DNA from: an uncultured Prevotellaceae bacterium
GTDB lineage: Bacteria; Bacteroidota; Bacteroidia; Bacteroidales; Bacteroidaceae
Length of the DNA stretch: 47,094 nucleotides
Direction: 5' to 3'
NCBI GenBank assembly: GCA_902786565.1
Contig: CADACW010000022.1
Coordinates: 1-47,094, forward strand
Of the stretch, positions 1 through 6,355 are shown one piece after another. Below the pieces are notes generated by a model. That model was not told the origin of the DNA. It saw nothing but the letters and a program-made list of their open reading frames with translations, and made no database searches. A program made the position numbers and the translations under genes. How positions within the stretch are numbered: the stretch's first letter is position 1; every line of letters starts with the position of its first letter.

Positions 1-531
1 ACGGCCACCATCGCTGCCGGCGAGACGCTCTACATGATGTGCCCGGCAAGCTGGATGGAAGGAAAAAGTGTGGAATTGGAGGACGAAAGTGGGAATCCCA
101 TCAGTTTTTTGGAAGAAAAAGACGCGATAACTATCTCAGGATATGTGATTTACAGAACACAGGCTTTAAACGATGAAAAAACCGTAGTGCTTAAAACATA
201 TAATTCAGATTATTATTGGTATGTAGGTACAACTCAACCAACTGATCCGACTGATTCTGCACAAAATACAGGATTAAATAAATGGACATCTTTAGGAAGT
301 AACTTACCAACATCAAGTATTAAAGTTGTAAAAGAAGATCCTACTTATGCAGATCATACATGGTATATTGCTGCACCTACTGCTGCTAATTTTGTAATGT
401 ATAATATACTTAATACAACCCCTGAACTAGGAGTAACAAAATTAAATCCAATAAATATTGGAAATGTTTCTTATGATGTTTGGAAAACTAATAGTGAAGT
501 AGACATTTGTCAAGTATATTTACATAAATAA
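1..531 (+). CDS. 3' end of a modular surface protein (partial, open at left edge)
   Basis: The frame is open from base 1, so the true start lies left of the window. The visible 176 residues hold the second half of one module (about residues 1-66) and one complete further module (about 67-176). The halves align with each other: GETLYMMCPASW...ISGYVIYRTQ matches HTWYIAAPTAAN...IGNVSYDVWKT. The second module opens with the YYWYVGTTQPT motif, a recurring element that I associate with large repetitive exported proteins of Prevotella. No catalytic residues are seen. An adhesive or surface role is inference. The DNA from about 120 on is clearly more AT-rich than the first 60 bases, and the module boundary at 163-197 is repeated after the stop codon (540-574), suggesting that the last module was added or exchanged. 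Confidence 0.6.
   Translation, partial: TATIAAGETLYMMCPASWMEGKSVELEDESGNPISFLEEKDAITISGYVIYRTQALNDEKTVVLKTYNSDYYWYVGTTQPTDPTDSAQNTGLNKWTSLGSNLPTSSIKVVKEDPTYADHTWYIAAPTAANFVMYNILNTTPELGVTKLNPINIGNVSYDVWKTNSEVDICQVYLHK
163..197 (+). repeat. 35-bp direct repeat, copy 1 (inside CDS)
   Basis: This 35-bp stretch encodes ALNDEKTVVLKT at the end of a protein module. It matches 540-574 at 34 of 35 positions; the only difference is C versus A at repeat position 20. The two copies bracket the AT-rich final module and the stop codon of the gene. Confidence 0.9.
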
Positions 532-539
532 AGAATAAA

Positions 540-574
540 GCTTTAAACGATGAAAAAAACGTAGTGCTTAAAAC
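540..574 (+). repeat. 35-bp direct repeat, copy 2 (after the stop codon)
   Basis: This is the downstream partner of 163-197, starting 377 bp later. Read in the corresponding frame it still encodes ALNDEKNVVLKT, then runs straight into the REP-like element, so it looks like a displaced remnant of an older gene end rather than chance similarity. Confidence 0.9.
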
Positions 575-578
575 TACA

Positions 579-713
579 CCCGACCGGCGGGATGTTCGGC
601 TCTTGCGGAAGTTCCGTCGGATTTGAAATCCGACGGCTGGGAATATAAGCATTTGTAATGCGGAAGAGCGGATAGCAAATCCTTATATTCGCTATAGTAG
701 TTGATTGCATTTT
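579..713. repeat. REP-like palindromic element, copy A
   Basis: About 135 bp, closely similar to 2705-2826. At its core is a 23-bp inverted repeat at 614-636, with arms CCGTCGGATTT and AAATCCGACGG. Further complementary blocks (GCTCTT near 599-604 and AAGAGC near 664-669) could form an outer stem. Elements of this kind are dispersed in Bacteroidota genomes and resemble REP sequences mobilised by Y1/RAYT-type transposases; no such transposase is present here. Copy A differs from copy B mainly by about 13 extra bases near 685-697. Confidence 0.75.
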
Positions 714-733
714 CACAAAAAGCCTTCACTAAA

Positions 734-765
734 TTTGTGAATGTCGAAAAGAATGTTTAACTTTG
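734..765 (+). promoter_or_regulatory. Bacteroidota-type promoter upstream of darT
   Basis: TTTG at 734-737 and TAACTTTG at 758-765 are 20 bp apart, matching the Bacteroidota TTTG/TAnnTTTG consensus. It would start a transcript about 240 nt ahead of darT. No convincing reading frame lies between. Confidence 0.6.
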
Positions 766-980
766 CACTCAAATTGGCACAATATGGTTATGGATCTGCG
801 GGGACGGTTCTCCTCGATCACTTTTCCCAAACAATGTGGAGGTCATAACGGCTTCCACTTTTTTTGTTCCTCCAGTCTACGGCATCCTCTATCGCATCCG
901 TTAGAACTAAAAAGACCTAAAAAACGATATCCTAACAAAAATAAAATGCATTTTCCAGCATATATTAGATTTATAATGTG

Positions 981-988
981 TAATTTTG
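981..988 (+). promoter_or_regulatory. Second possible -7 box, proximal to darT
   Basis: TAATTTTG fits the TAnnTTTG -7 consensus and lies 26 bp before the chosen darT start. No clear TTTG is seen at the -33 position, so it is weaker than the 734-765 promoter. It could give darTG a near-leaderless short transcript. Confidence 0.45.
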
Positions 989-1014
989 TAGCCGAAAACT
1001 GAAACCTATTGTCT

Positions 1015-1635
1015 ATGTCGAAGCAAATAAAGTACGCATTTCGGCTTGTACATATCAAGAATATACCACATATCCTTGAAGTCGGTTTTGTGTTGCCTGC
1101 GTCGCCAAAAGCTTCTGACTGTTATATTTCTATAGGTGATAGAGTGGTTATTACTAAGAGAAATACGCTGCCAAATAGTGGACACATTGATTTGCAGCAA
1201 TATGTTCCATTCTACTTCGGCCCTCGTTCTCCGATGTTGTATGTTATTCAAAAGGGTTACAATGGTGTGACCCAATATCCTCCTTCAGCACTGGTATATT
1301 GCATTGTCCGATTGTCTGACATTCTTGAGCAGAATGTTGATTGTGTGTTTACAGATGGTCATGCTTTTAGTGCCATCACGAAGTATTACTCAAAGGATGA
1401 TTTGAAAAGAATTGATGAGATTATCAATCAAGAAGATGTCTATGCCAAGTTCTGGAATGTAGAAGATGACTTGGACTTGAAGCGAAGGAAAGAGGCGGAA
1501 CTGTTGGTAAAAACGGAGTTACCAGCGAAATATATTGGGGGATTTGTCGTTTATAATAATGAGGCTCGTGACATATTATTAAGCTATGGTATAGATGCTT
1601 CTAAGATTGTTGTGAGAGAATCGTTTTACTTTTAA
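1015..1635 (+). CDS. darT: DarT toxin, DNA thymidine ADP-ribosyltransferase
   Basis: 206 residues from ATG 1015; a TTG two codons upstream is a less likely start. DarT enzymes transfer ADP-ribose from NAD+ to thymidine bases in single-stranded DNA, blocking replication, and act in phage defence or as a toxin. The family signature YVPFYFGPRSPMLY is at residues 63-76 and the R-R-K-E-A-E-L-L-V block at 157-165 carries the expected catalytic glutamate (probably E162). The N-terminal KYAFRLVHIKNIPHIL and the length fit the DUF4433/DarT family. It lies 13 bp before the macrodomain antitoxin gene darG. The pair is AT-richer than the surrounding chromosome and sits between two REP-like elements, suggesting acquisition by transfer. 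Substrate motif specificity cannot be read from the sequence. Confidence 0.92.
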   Translation: MSKQIKYAFRLVHIKNIPHILEVGFVLPASPKASDCYISIGDRVVITKRNTLPNSGHIDLQQYVPFYFGPRSPMLYVIQKGYNGVTQYPPSALVYCIVRLSDILEQNVDCVFTDGHAFSAITKYYSKDDLKRIDEIINQEDVYAKFWNVEDDLDLKRRKEAELLVKTELPAKYIGGFVVYNNEARDILLSYGIDASKIVVRESFYF

Positions 1636-1648
1636 TGCCGTATGAGAT

Positions 1649-2701
1649 ATGATAAGCGTTGTAACGGGGAATCTATTTGACAGCGATGCCCAAGCACTGG
1701 TGAACACTGTGAATACAGTGGGTGTGATGGGCAAGGGAATTGCGCTCCAGTTCAAGGAGGCATATCCCGACAACTACCGTATCTACCGCAAGGCATGCAA
1801 GGAAGGTACTTTCTCTGTTGGCCAAATGCTTGTGACCTCTGTCAACGATATATATGGAGGTCAGGAACGATATATCATCAATTTCCCTACAAAGACAGAT
1901 TGGCGCAAGCCTTCAGAGTATCTCTATATAGAGAAAGGGTTGGAGGCACTTAAAAATGAAATCATTGAGCGCGGCATCAAGTCGATAGCCATTCCCCCCC
2001 TTGGCTCCAGCAATGGCGGGTTGAACTGGCCTCAGGTAAAGGAAATGATTATTGCCGCTTTGACAGACGTGGATTGCGACATTCGCATCTACGAACCATC
2101 GGCTAAGATACAAGAACGCATGAAGGCCGAGCGGGCGAAATTAAGTCCTGCCCGTGCCATGCTGCTTGATGTTGCTTGCGACTTGTCTGCAAACGGTGAG
2201 TTCTTCTCTGAGTTTGCAGCCGAGAAGATAGTTTATTTCCTACAAAGATTTGGGGCTGCCGATATTTTCAAATTGCAATTTAAGCCTTACATCTATGGTC
2301 CTTATTCTAGCAAGGTACGCTATATGCTACACCATCTGAACGGCAGCTACATCAGCGGCATGAGCGATCTTAACAACAGGCCTTTTGACGATATCTGGCT
2401 GTTGCCGGGAACATACGAGGCTGTCAATGAATTCTGGCAAAAAGAAACAAATCCCGAATATAAGCACATAGCGGAACGTACAAAGGCTTTTCTTTCTGGA
2501 TATTATTCCAATTTTGGCCTGGAATTGCTGGCTACAGTTGATTACATTCTGCAAAACCAATTGAAGGGGCAGTTTGTTGACGACGATGCCATCGTCCTGA
2601 CAGTTTTAGATTATGTCAAGAACTGGAATGAACGAAAGAGTAGGCTATTTACAGATAGCTACGTCAGAAATGCAGTCAGCTATTTGAGGCAAATGTCTTA
2701 A
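1649..2701 (+). CDS. darG: DarG antitoxin, macrodomain ADP-ribosyl-thymidine glycohydrolase
   Basis: 350 residues. The N-terminal macrodomain (about 1-155) begins MISVVTGNLFDSDAQALVN, followed by NTVGVMGKGIALQFK, INFPTKTDWRKPS and AIPPLGSSNGGLNW, which form the ADP-ribose pocket of the DarG class. This domain removes ADP-ribose from thymidine in DNA, reversing DarT. The C-terminal part (about 160-350) corresponds to the DarG region that binds and neutralises DarT directly; it contains FKPYIYGPYSSKVRYML. The gene begins 13 bp after the darT stop, so the two are co-transcribed. Length and architecture match full-length DarG. Unlike the canonical operon nothing else is linked; the next element downstream is the REP-like copy B, four bases after the stop. 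Confidence 0.93.
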   Translation: MISVVTGNLFDSDAQALVNTVNTVGVMGKGIALQFKEAYPDNYRIYRKACKEGTFSVGQMLVTSVNDIYGGQERYIINFPTKTDWRKPSEYLYIEKGLEALKNEIIERGIKSIAIPPLGSSNGGLNWPQVKEMIIAALTDVDCDIRIYEPSAKIQERMKAERAKLSPARAMLLDVACDLSANGEFFSEFAAEKIVYFLQRFGAADIFKLQFKPYIYGPYSSKVRYMLHHLNGSYISGMSDLNNRPFDDIWLLPGTYEAVNEFWQKETNPEYKHIAERTKAFLSGYYSNFGLELLATVDYILQNQLKGQFVDDDAIVLTVLDYVKNWNERKSRLFTDSYVRNAVSYLRQMS

Positions 2702-2704
2702 TCC

Positions 2705-2826
2705 CCCGACCGGCGGGATGCTCGGCTCTTGCGGACGTTCCGTCGGATTTGCAATCCGACGGCTGTGGATATAAGCATTTGTAATGCGGAAGAGCGGATA
2801 GTAAATCTTTAAGTTGATTGCATTTT
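2705..2826. repeat. REP-like palindromic element, copy B
   Basis: About 122 bp, a near copy of 579-713. The central inverted repeat at 2740-2762 is intact, with G-to-C type changes only in the loop (TTTGCAAAT-like centre). It starts four bases after the darG stop codon and may act as its terminator. With copy A it frames the darTG pair in direct orientation. Confidence 0.75.
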
Positions 2827-2925
2827 ATTGGGCATATCAGACACGCAGTGACCACTTTGTCATTATACAATAATTAATATGAATCTTCGTTATTCCTAAT
2901 GATAGTGATTAAAACAAATAAAGAA

Positions 2926-3567
2926 ATGAAGAAGATTCTGTTAACACTGATTACGCTCACTCTGACTGCTGCTTCTTGTCTTGCACAGAATGAGGCTGGT
3001 ACCTGGACACTGACCCCCAAGGCGGGCTTGAATTTTGCCCGACTGACCGACCCCGACATTTATATCGAAATGGGCGACGAAAAGGTTGAATACACTTACA
3101 AACCGGCCTTGACCGCTGGTATTGAGGCCGAATATCAGTTGAACAGTCGCGTCGGACTGGCCGCTGAACTGCTCTACTCCAACCAAGGATGTATTGTGAA
3201 GGACAACTCCGCTTTCCGCAACGGAAAGAATACACTTCACTACCTCAACCTCCCCTTGACAGCGAAATTCTATTTTGCTCCGAACCTGGCCTTCCGCGTC
3301 GGACTCCAGCCTGGATTTGCCTTGGGCAGACATATAGAAGAAGACGAGAATGACGGCAACGGGCAGTGGACACACCACTCGTCGAGCGACACGTGGTTCC
3401 GTCGCTTCGACCTCAGTCTGCCCCTTGGCCTCTCTTACAACATAGGTGCTTTTGAAGTGGACGCACGCTACAACCTGGGACTCAACAACATCACGGACGT
3501 GGATGCCGTAAAGATTCACAACCGCGTGCTGCAAATTACCATAGGTTATCGATTCGCTATGAACTAA
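2926..3567 (+). CDS. PorT-family outer-membrane beta-barrel protein
   Basis: 213 residues from ATG 2926; an upstream in-frame start at 2899 would add nine residues before the signal peptide and is rejected. The N terminus MKKILLTLITLTLTAA is a signal peptide, with likely cleavage at LA|Q, leaving N-terminal Gln. The mature part shows the alternating pattern of an eight-to-ten-strand barrel: WTLTPKAGLNFARLTD, AGIEAEYQLNSRVGLAAELLYS, YLNLPLTAKFYF, FRVGLQPGFALG and a closing ITIGYRFAMN ending in an aromatic-rich strand. This is the OMP_b-brl_2/PorT-like group, abundant in Bacteroidota; no ligand or secretion role can be assigned to this member. A lipobox-like AASC also occurs in the signal, but AQ cleavage is preferred. 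The lipoprotein gene follows after 11 bp. Confidence 0.8.
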   Translation: MKKILLTLITLTLTAASCLAQNEAGTWTLTPKAGLNFARLTDPDIYIEMGDEKVEYTYKPALTAGIEAEYQLNSRVGLAAELLYSNQGCIVKDNSAFRNGKNTLHYLNLPLTAKFYFAPNLAFRVGLQPGFALGRHIEEDENDGNGQWTHHSSSDTWFRRFDLSLPLGLSYNIGAFEVDARYNLGLNNITDVDAVKIHNRVLQITIGYRFAMN

Positions 3568-3578
3568 AAGAAGTAAAC

Positions 3579-4166
3579 ATGAAAAAGAATGTAGTGTATG
3601 CGGCGGTGTGCCTTTTCTTTGCGATTTTTTCAGTAAGTTCCTGTAAGACAGAGCACAAGGAAAATATCAACAAGCACAGCGAAGCTTATATCCGCGAGCG
3701 TATAGACACCATATACGCCACAGTTGGCAAACCGTTCATTGACAGCGAGGGTAATGAGAAGGACTATATCGAGAACCCCTTCAACCGCGACAGCGCCTAC
3801 TGCACTGAGCGCTACTATGCGCTGATGAAGGAAGCCGCCCGACTGTGCGATGAGACCGACGACATCCTGTACGACTACGACTACTGGGTGTGCGGGCAGG
3901 ATTACTCTGACGACTGGAGCTGCACGGTGGCAAGGGTGTATGACATCACAGACTCTACAGCCATGGCCGACCTAAACATCCACAATTTCAGCGACATCGA
4001 GACCACCATTGCCCTACGCTTTGAGCGTGATGACTGGTATATTGACGACTTCAACCCCGCGGAGGGTGGCTTTGACGACAAGGCCTATCTGCTGAAGACC
4101 ATCAGTGAGTGCAAAGAAGCCCTCGCAAAGGAAGTTGAGGCACAAACAACGGACGATAACAACTAA
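3579..4166 (+). CDS. Lipoprotein of unknown function
   Basis: 195 residues. The N terminus (MKKNVVYAAVCLFFAIFSVSSC) is a lipoprotein signal with lipobox VSSC, so Cys22 should be lipidated. The mature protein is acidic and rich in Tyr and Asp (DDILYDYDYWVCGQDYSDDW) with a C-terminal segment ALRFERDDWYIDDF that resembles the NTF2-like DUF3828 type, in which a strand-rich domain ends in a W-x-I-D-D-F motif; that assignment is tentative. It follows the barrel gene by 11 bp and is likely co-transcribed with it, suggesting a shared envelope role. No catalytic motif is visible. Confidence 0.65.
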   Translation: MKKNVVYAAVCLFFAIFSVSSCKTEHKENINKHSEAYIRERIDTIYATVGKPFIDSEGNEKDYIENPFNRDSAYCTERYYALMKEAARLCDETDDILYDYDYWVCGQDYSDDWSCTVARVYDITDSTAMADLNIHNFSDIETTIALRFERDDWYIDDFNPAEGGFDDKAYLLKTISECKEALAKEVEAQTTDDNN

Positions 4167-4202
4167 TAAATCTATAAACACTATTAAATCTATAAACACT
4201 AT
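4167..4202 (+). repeat. 18-bp perfect tandem duplication at the glnA start
   Basis: The unit TAAATCTATAAACACTAT occurs twice without a gap (4167-4184 and 4185-4202). The second copy ends in the first two bases of the glnA ATG. Copy number would change leader length by 18 bp without changing the protein. Confidence 0.9.
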
Positions 4203-5718
4203 GACAAACAATCCATTCACCCTGAACGCCAATCCCATCGTGGAATTTCTGCAGAAGCCTTCGTCCGAGTTTACGAAGGAAGACATCATTAACTATATGG
4301 TGCAGAACGACATACGCATGGTCAACTTTATGTATCCCGGTGGCGACGGCAAGCTGAAGACGCTCAATTTCGTTGTCAACGACCTGTCCTATCTCGACAC
4401 CATCCTCAGCTGCGGCGAGCGCGTCGACGGCTCCAGTCTTTTCTCGTTCATCCAGGCAGGTTCCAGCGACCTCTACGTGCTGCCACGCTATCGTACGGCC
4501 TTCCTGGACCCCTTTGCCGAGATTCCCACGCTGTCGCTGCTCTGCTCGTTCTTCGACAAAGACGGTCATCCCTTGGAGTCCTCGCCCGAGCACACGCTGC
4601 ACAAGGCCGCCGAGGCCTTCCGCCAAGTGACGGGCATGGAGTTTCAGGCCATGGGTGAACTGGAGTACTACGTCATCAGCGAGGACGAGGGTGCCTATCC
4701 CGCTCAGGATCAGCGTGGTTACCACGAGTCGGCCCCCTACGCCAAGTGCGGCGACTTCCGCACCCGCTGCATGCAATACATCGCCCAGGCTGGCGGACAG
4801 ATTAAGTACGGCCACTCTGAGGTGGGCAATTTCTGCTTAGATGGCAAAAACTACGAGCAGAACGAAATAGAGTTCCTGCCCGTGCCCGTTGAGCAAGCCG
4901 CCGACCAGCTGATGGTGGCCAAGTGGATTATCCGCAATCTGGGCTATCAGCTGGGCTACGACGTCACCTTCGCCCCCAAGATCACCACCGGCAAGGCTGG
5001 CTCCGGCCTGCACATCCACATGCGCATGACGAAGGACGGGCGCAATCAGATGCTCTCCGGCGGAGTCCTCTCCGAGAGTGCCCGCAAGATGATTGCCGGC
5101 ATGATGGAACTTGCACCGTCCATCACGGCCTTCGGCAACAAGAATCCTATGAGTTACTTCCGCCTGGTGCCTCACCAGGAAGCGCCCACCAACGTCTGCT
5201 GGGGCGACCGCAACCGCTCGGTGCTCGTCCGTGTGCCCTTAGGCTGGTCGGCCGACGTCAACATGGCAGCCTTGGCCAATCCACAGGACACGTCTCTCAC
5301 TTCTCAGCCCTCACCCCTCACCTCTGAAAAACAGACCGTGGAAATGCGCTCGCCCGACGGTTCTGCCGACCTCTACCAGCTGCTGGCCGGACTGTGTGTG
5401 GCCTGCCGTCACGGCTTCGAGATGGAGAACGCCTTGGCAGTGGCCGAGAAGACCTACGTCAACGTGAACATCCACGCCGCCGAGAACGCCGACCGCCTGA
5501 ACTCATTGGCGCAGTTGCCCGACTCCTGTGTGGCCAGCGCCGCCTGTCTGGAGCGTCAGCGCAAGGTGTTCGAGGAGCACGGCGTCTTCGCCCCTGCCAT
5601 GATTGACGGCATCATCGCCCAGCTCCGCGCCTTCGACGATGCCAACCTGCGCAAGAACATCGAGGGATTCCCCGACGAGATTCAAAAGCTCGTCACACAG
5701 TATTTCCACTGCGGATAA
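4201..5718 (+). CDS. glnA: Glutamine synthetase, type I-like
   Basis: 505 residues from ATG 4201; an in-frame ATG at 4105 would start inside the upstream gene and gives a low-complexity leader, so it is rejected. The enzyme makes glutamine from glutamate, ammonia and ATP in the cytoplasm. The beta-grasp N-terminal domain is followed by DGSSLFSFIQ with SDLYVLP, the metal-binding MGELEYY and EVGNF, the GSGLHIHMRM block (metal and ATP site), KNPMSYFRLVPHQEAP, WGDRNRSVLVRVP and EMRSPDGSADLYQLLAG. The length exceeds a typical GSI by about 30 residues, and part of a variable linker (about residues 363-375, TSLTSQPSPLTSE) is encoded by a 7-bp tandem repeat. No adenylylation-loop tyrosine is obvious. 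A gamma-glutamylamide synthetase cannot be excluded. Confidence 0.85.
   Translation: MTNNPFTLNANPIVEFLQKPSSEFTKEDIINYMVQNDIRMVNFMYPGGDGKLKTLNFVVNDLSYLDTILSCGERVDGSSLFSFIQAGSSDLYVLPRYRTAFLDPFAEIPTLSLLCSFFDKDGHPLESSPEHTLHKAAEAFRQVTGMEFQAMGELEYYVISEDEGAYPAQDQRGYHESAPYAKCGDFRTRCMQYIAQAGGQIKYGHSEVGNFCLDGKNYEQNEIEFLPVPVEQAADQLMVAKWIIRNLGYQLGYDVTFAPKITTGKAGSGLHIHMRMTKDGRNQMLSGGVLSESARKMIAGMMELAPSITAFGNKNPMSYFRLVPHQEAPTNVCWGDRNRSVLVRVPLGWSADVNMAALANPQDTSLTSQPSPLTSEKQTVEMRSPDGSADLYQLLAGLCVACRHGFEMENALAVAEKTYVNVNIHAAENADRLNSLAQLPDSCVASAACLERQRKVFEEHGVFAPAMIDGIIAQLRAFDDANLRKNIEGFPDEIQKLVTQYFHCG
5294..5325 (+). repeat. Heptamer tandem repeat inside glnA
   Basis: Four and a half 7-bp units of the form YYCTCAC (CTCTCAC, TTCTCAG, CCCTCAC, CCCTCAC, CTCTG) lie inside the coding sequence and encode a Ser/Thr/Pro-rich linker. 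The same heptamer family occurs in intergenic DNA at 11452-11521 and 38191-38226. Confidence 0.75.
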
Positions 5719-5720
5719 AC

Positions 5721-5758
5721 GCCTGAAGCCAAGGCCAATGCCACTTCAGGCATTGGCC
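5721..5758. terminator. Bidirectional hairpin between glnA and msrA, two alternative stems
   Basis: A perfect 10-bp stem, GGCCAATGCC (5733-5742) with GGCATTGGCC (5749-5758), has a 6-nt loop. An alternative stem pairs GCCTGAAG (5721-5728) with CTTCAGGC (5744-5751); the two are mutually exclusive. It lies between convergent genes and overlaps the last codons of msrA. No T run follows, so termination is inferred from position. Confidence 0.6.
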
Positions 5759-6249
5759 TGCCGGGCAAACTCGAAGAGGGAGATGGGGAGGTGACAATAG
5801 CCGTCGGGATTTTTGTCTAAATAGTCCTGATGGTATTCCTCGGCGGTATAAAAGTTCCGGAGGGGAAGTTTTTCTACGGCGATGGGCTGCGATAGAAGGG
5901 CCTGCTGCTCGGCAAACACACGGTCGATGACGGGCAGCTGATCGGCAGACGTGAAATAGACGCCTGTACGGTAGCGGGTGCCCTCGTCGTGGCCTTGCCT
6001 GTTGAGGCTTGTGGGGTCGATGGCCTTGAAAAACATGTTCAGGAGGAACTCCAGGCTGACCACCTGCTCATCGTAAGTGACGTGCACTGTCTCTGCATAG
6101 CCAGTCTGGTCGGTGTACACCTCCTTGTAGGTAGGATTGGGCGTTTTCCCGTTGGCGAACCCCACTTCGGTGCCGACCACGCCCTTGATTTGTTTGAAGA
6201 AATGCTCGGTGCCCCAGAAGCACCCTCCTGCAAAATAGATCTCGTTCAT
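5746..6249 (-). CDS. msrA: Peptide methionine sulfoxide reductase MsrA
   Basis: 167 residues from the ATG at 6249; nine further residues upstream are in frame but lie in the promoter region. MsrA reduces the S-epimer of methionine sulfoxide in proteins using thioredoxin-type reductants. The catalytic motif GCFWG is at residues 9-13 (Cys10), followed by GVVGTEVGFANG, the Y-K-E-V segment, and the conserved FKAIDPTSLNRQGHDEGTRYRTGVYF block. A C-terminal Cys in DGYCHLP can serve as resolving cysteine. No MsrB domain is fused. The gene is convergent with glnA and shares a regulatory gap with the divergent eamA-type gene. A second, unrelated methionine sulfoxide reductase lies at 10659-11123. Confidence 0.95.
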   Translation of the reverse strand: MNEIYFAGGCFWGTEHFFKQIKGVVGTEVGFANGKTPNPTYKEVYTDQTGYAETVHVTYDEQVVSLEFLLNMFFKAIDPTSLNRQGHDEGTRYRTGVYFTSADQLPVIDRVFAEQQALLSQPIAVEKLPLRNFYTAEEYHQDYLDKNPDGYCHLPISLFEFARQANA

Positions 6250-6273
6250 TTTCGCATAGTTATTAATTTGGTG

Positions 6274-6281
6274 CAAAGGTA
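6274..6281 (-). promoter_or_regulatory. -7 box for msrA
   Basis: CAAAGGTA on the plus strand reads TACCTTTG on the minus strand, a match to TAnnTTTG, 24 bp before the msrA ATG. No clear -33 element is seen. Confidence 0.55.
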
Positions 6282-6325
6282 GATAATAATTATGAAATCT
6301 GAATCATGAATTATGAATTATTTTG

Positions 6326-6333
6326 TACCTTTG
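6326..6333 (+). promoter_or_regulatory. -7 box for the EamA transporter gene
   Basis: TACCTTTG, 22 bp before ATG 6356. Just upstream, ATGAATT is present twice in tandem (6306-6319), another 7-bp repeat. The -33 element is not obvious. Confidence 0.55.
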
Positions 6334-6355
6334 CAGCCTGTTTACGAAAAACGCT

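Noticed and set aside
763-1002. 79-codon frame upstream of darT
   Set aside because: No known motif, poor codon pattern, begins inside the -7 box; more likely untranslated leader.
2676-2870. Minus-strand 64-codon frame over REP-like copy B
   Set aside because: It is the palindromic element read as protein, a frequent false gene in Bacteroidota.
4105-4200. N-terminal 32-codon extension of glnA
   Set aside because: Lies inside the upstream lipoprotein gene and the 18-bp tandem repeat; sequence is Lys/Thr/Asn-rich and not conserved-looking.
5294-5325. Frameshift or assembly error in glnA
   Set aside because: The frame stays open and conserved motifs before and after the heptamers are in the same frame.
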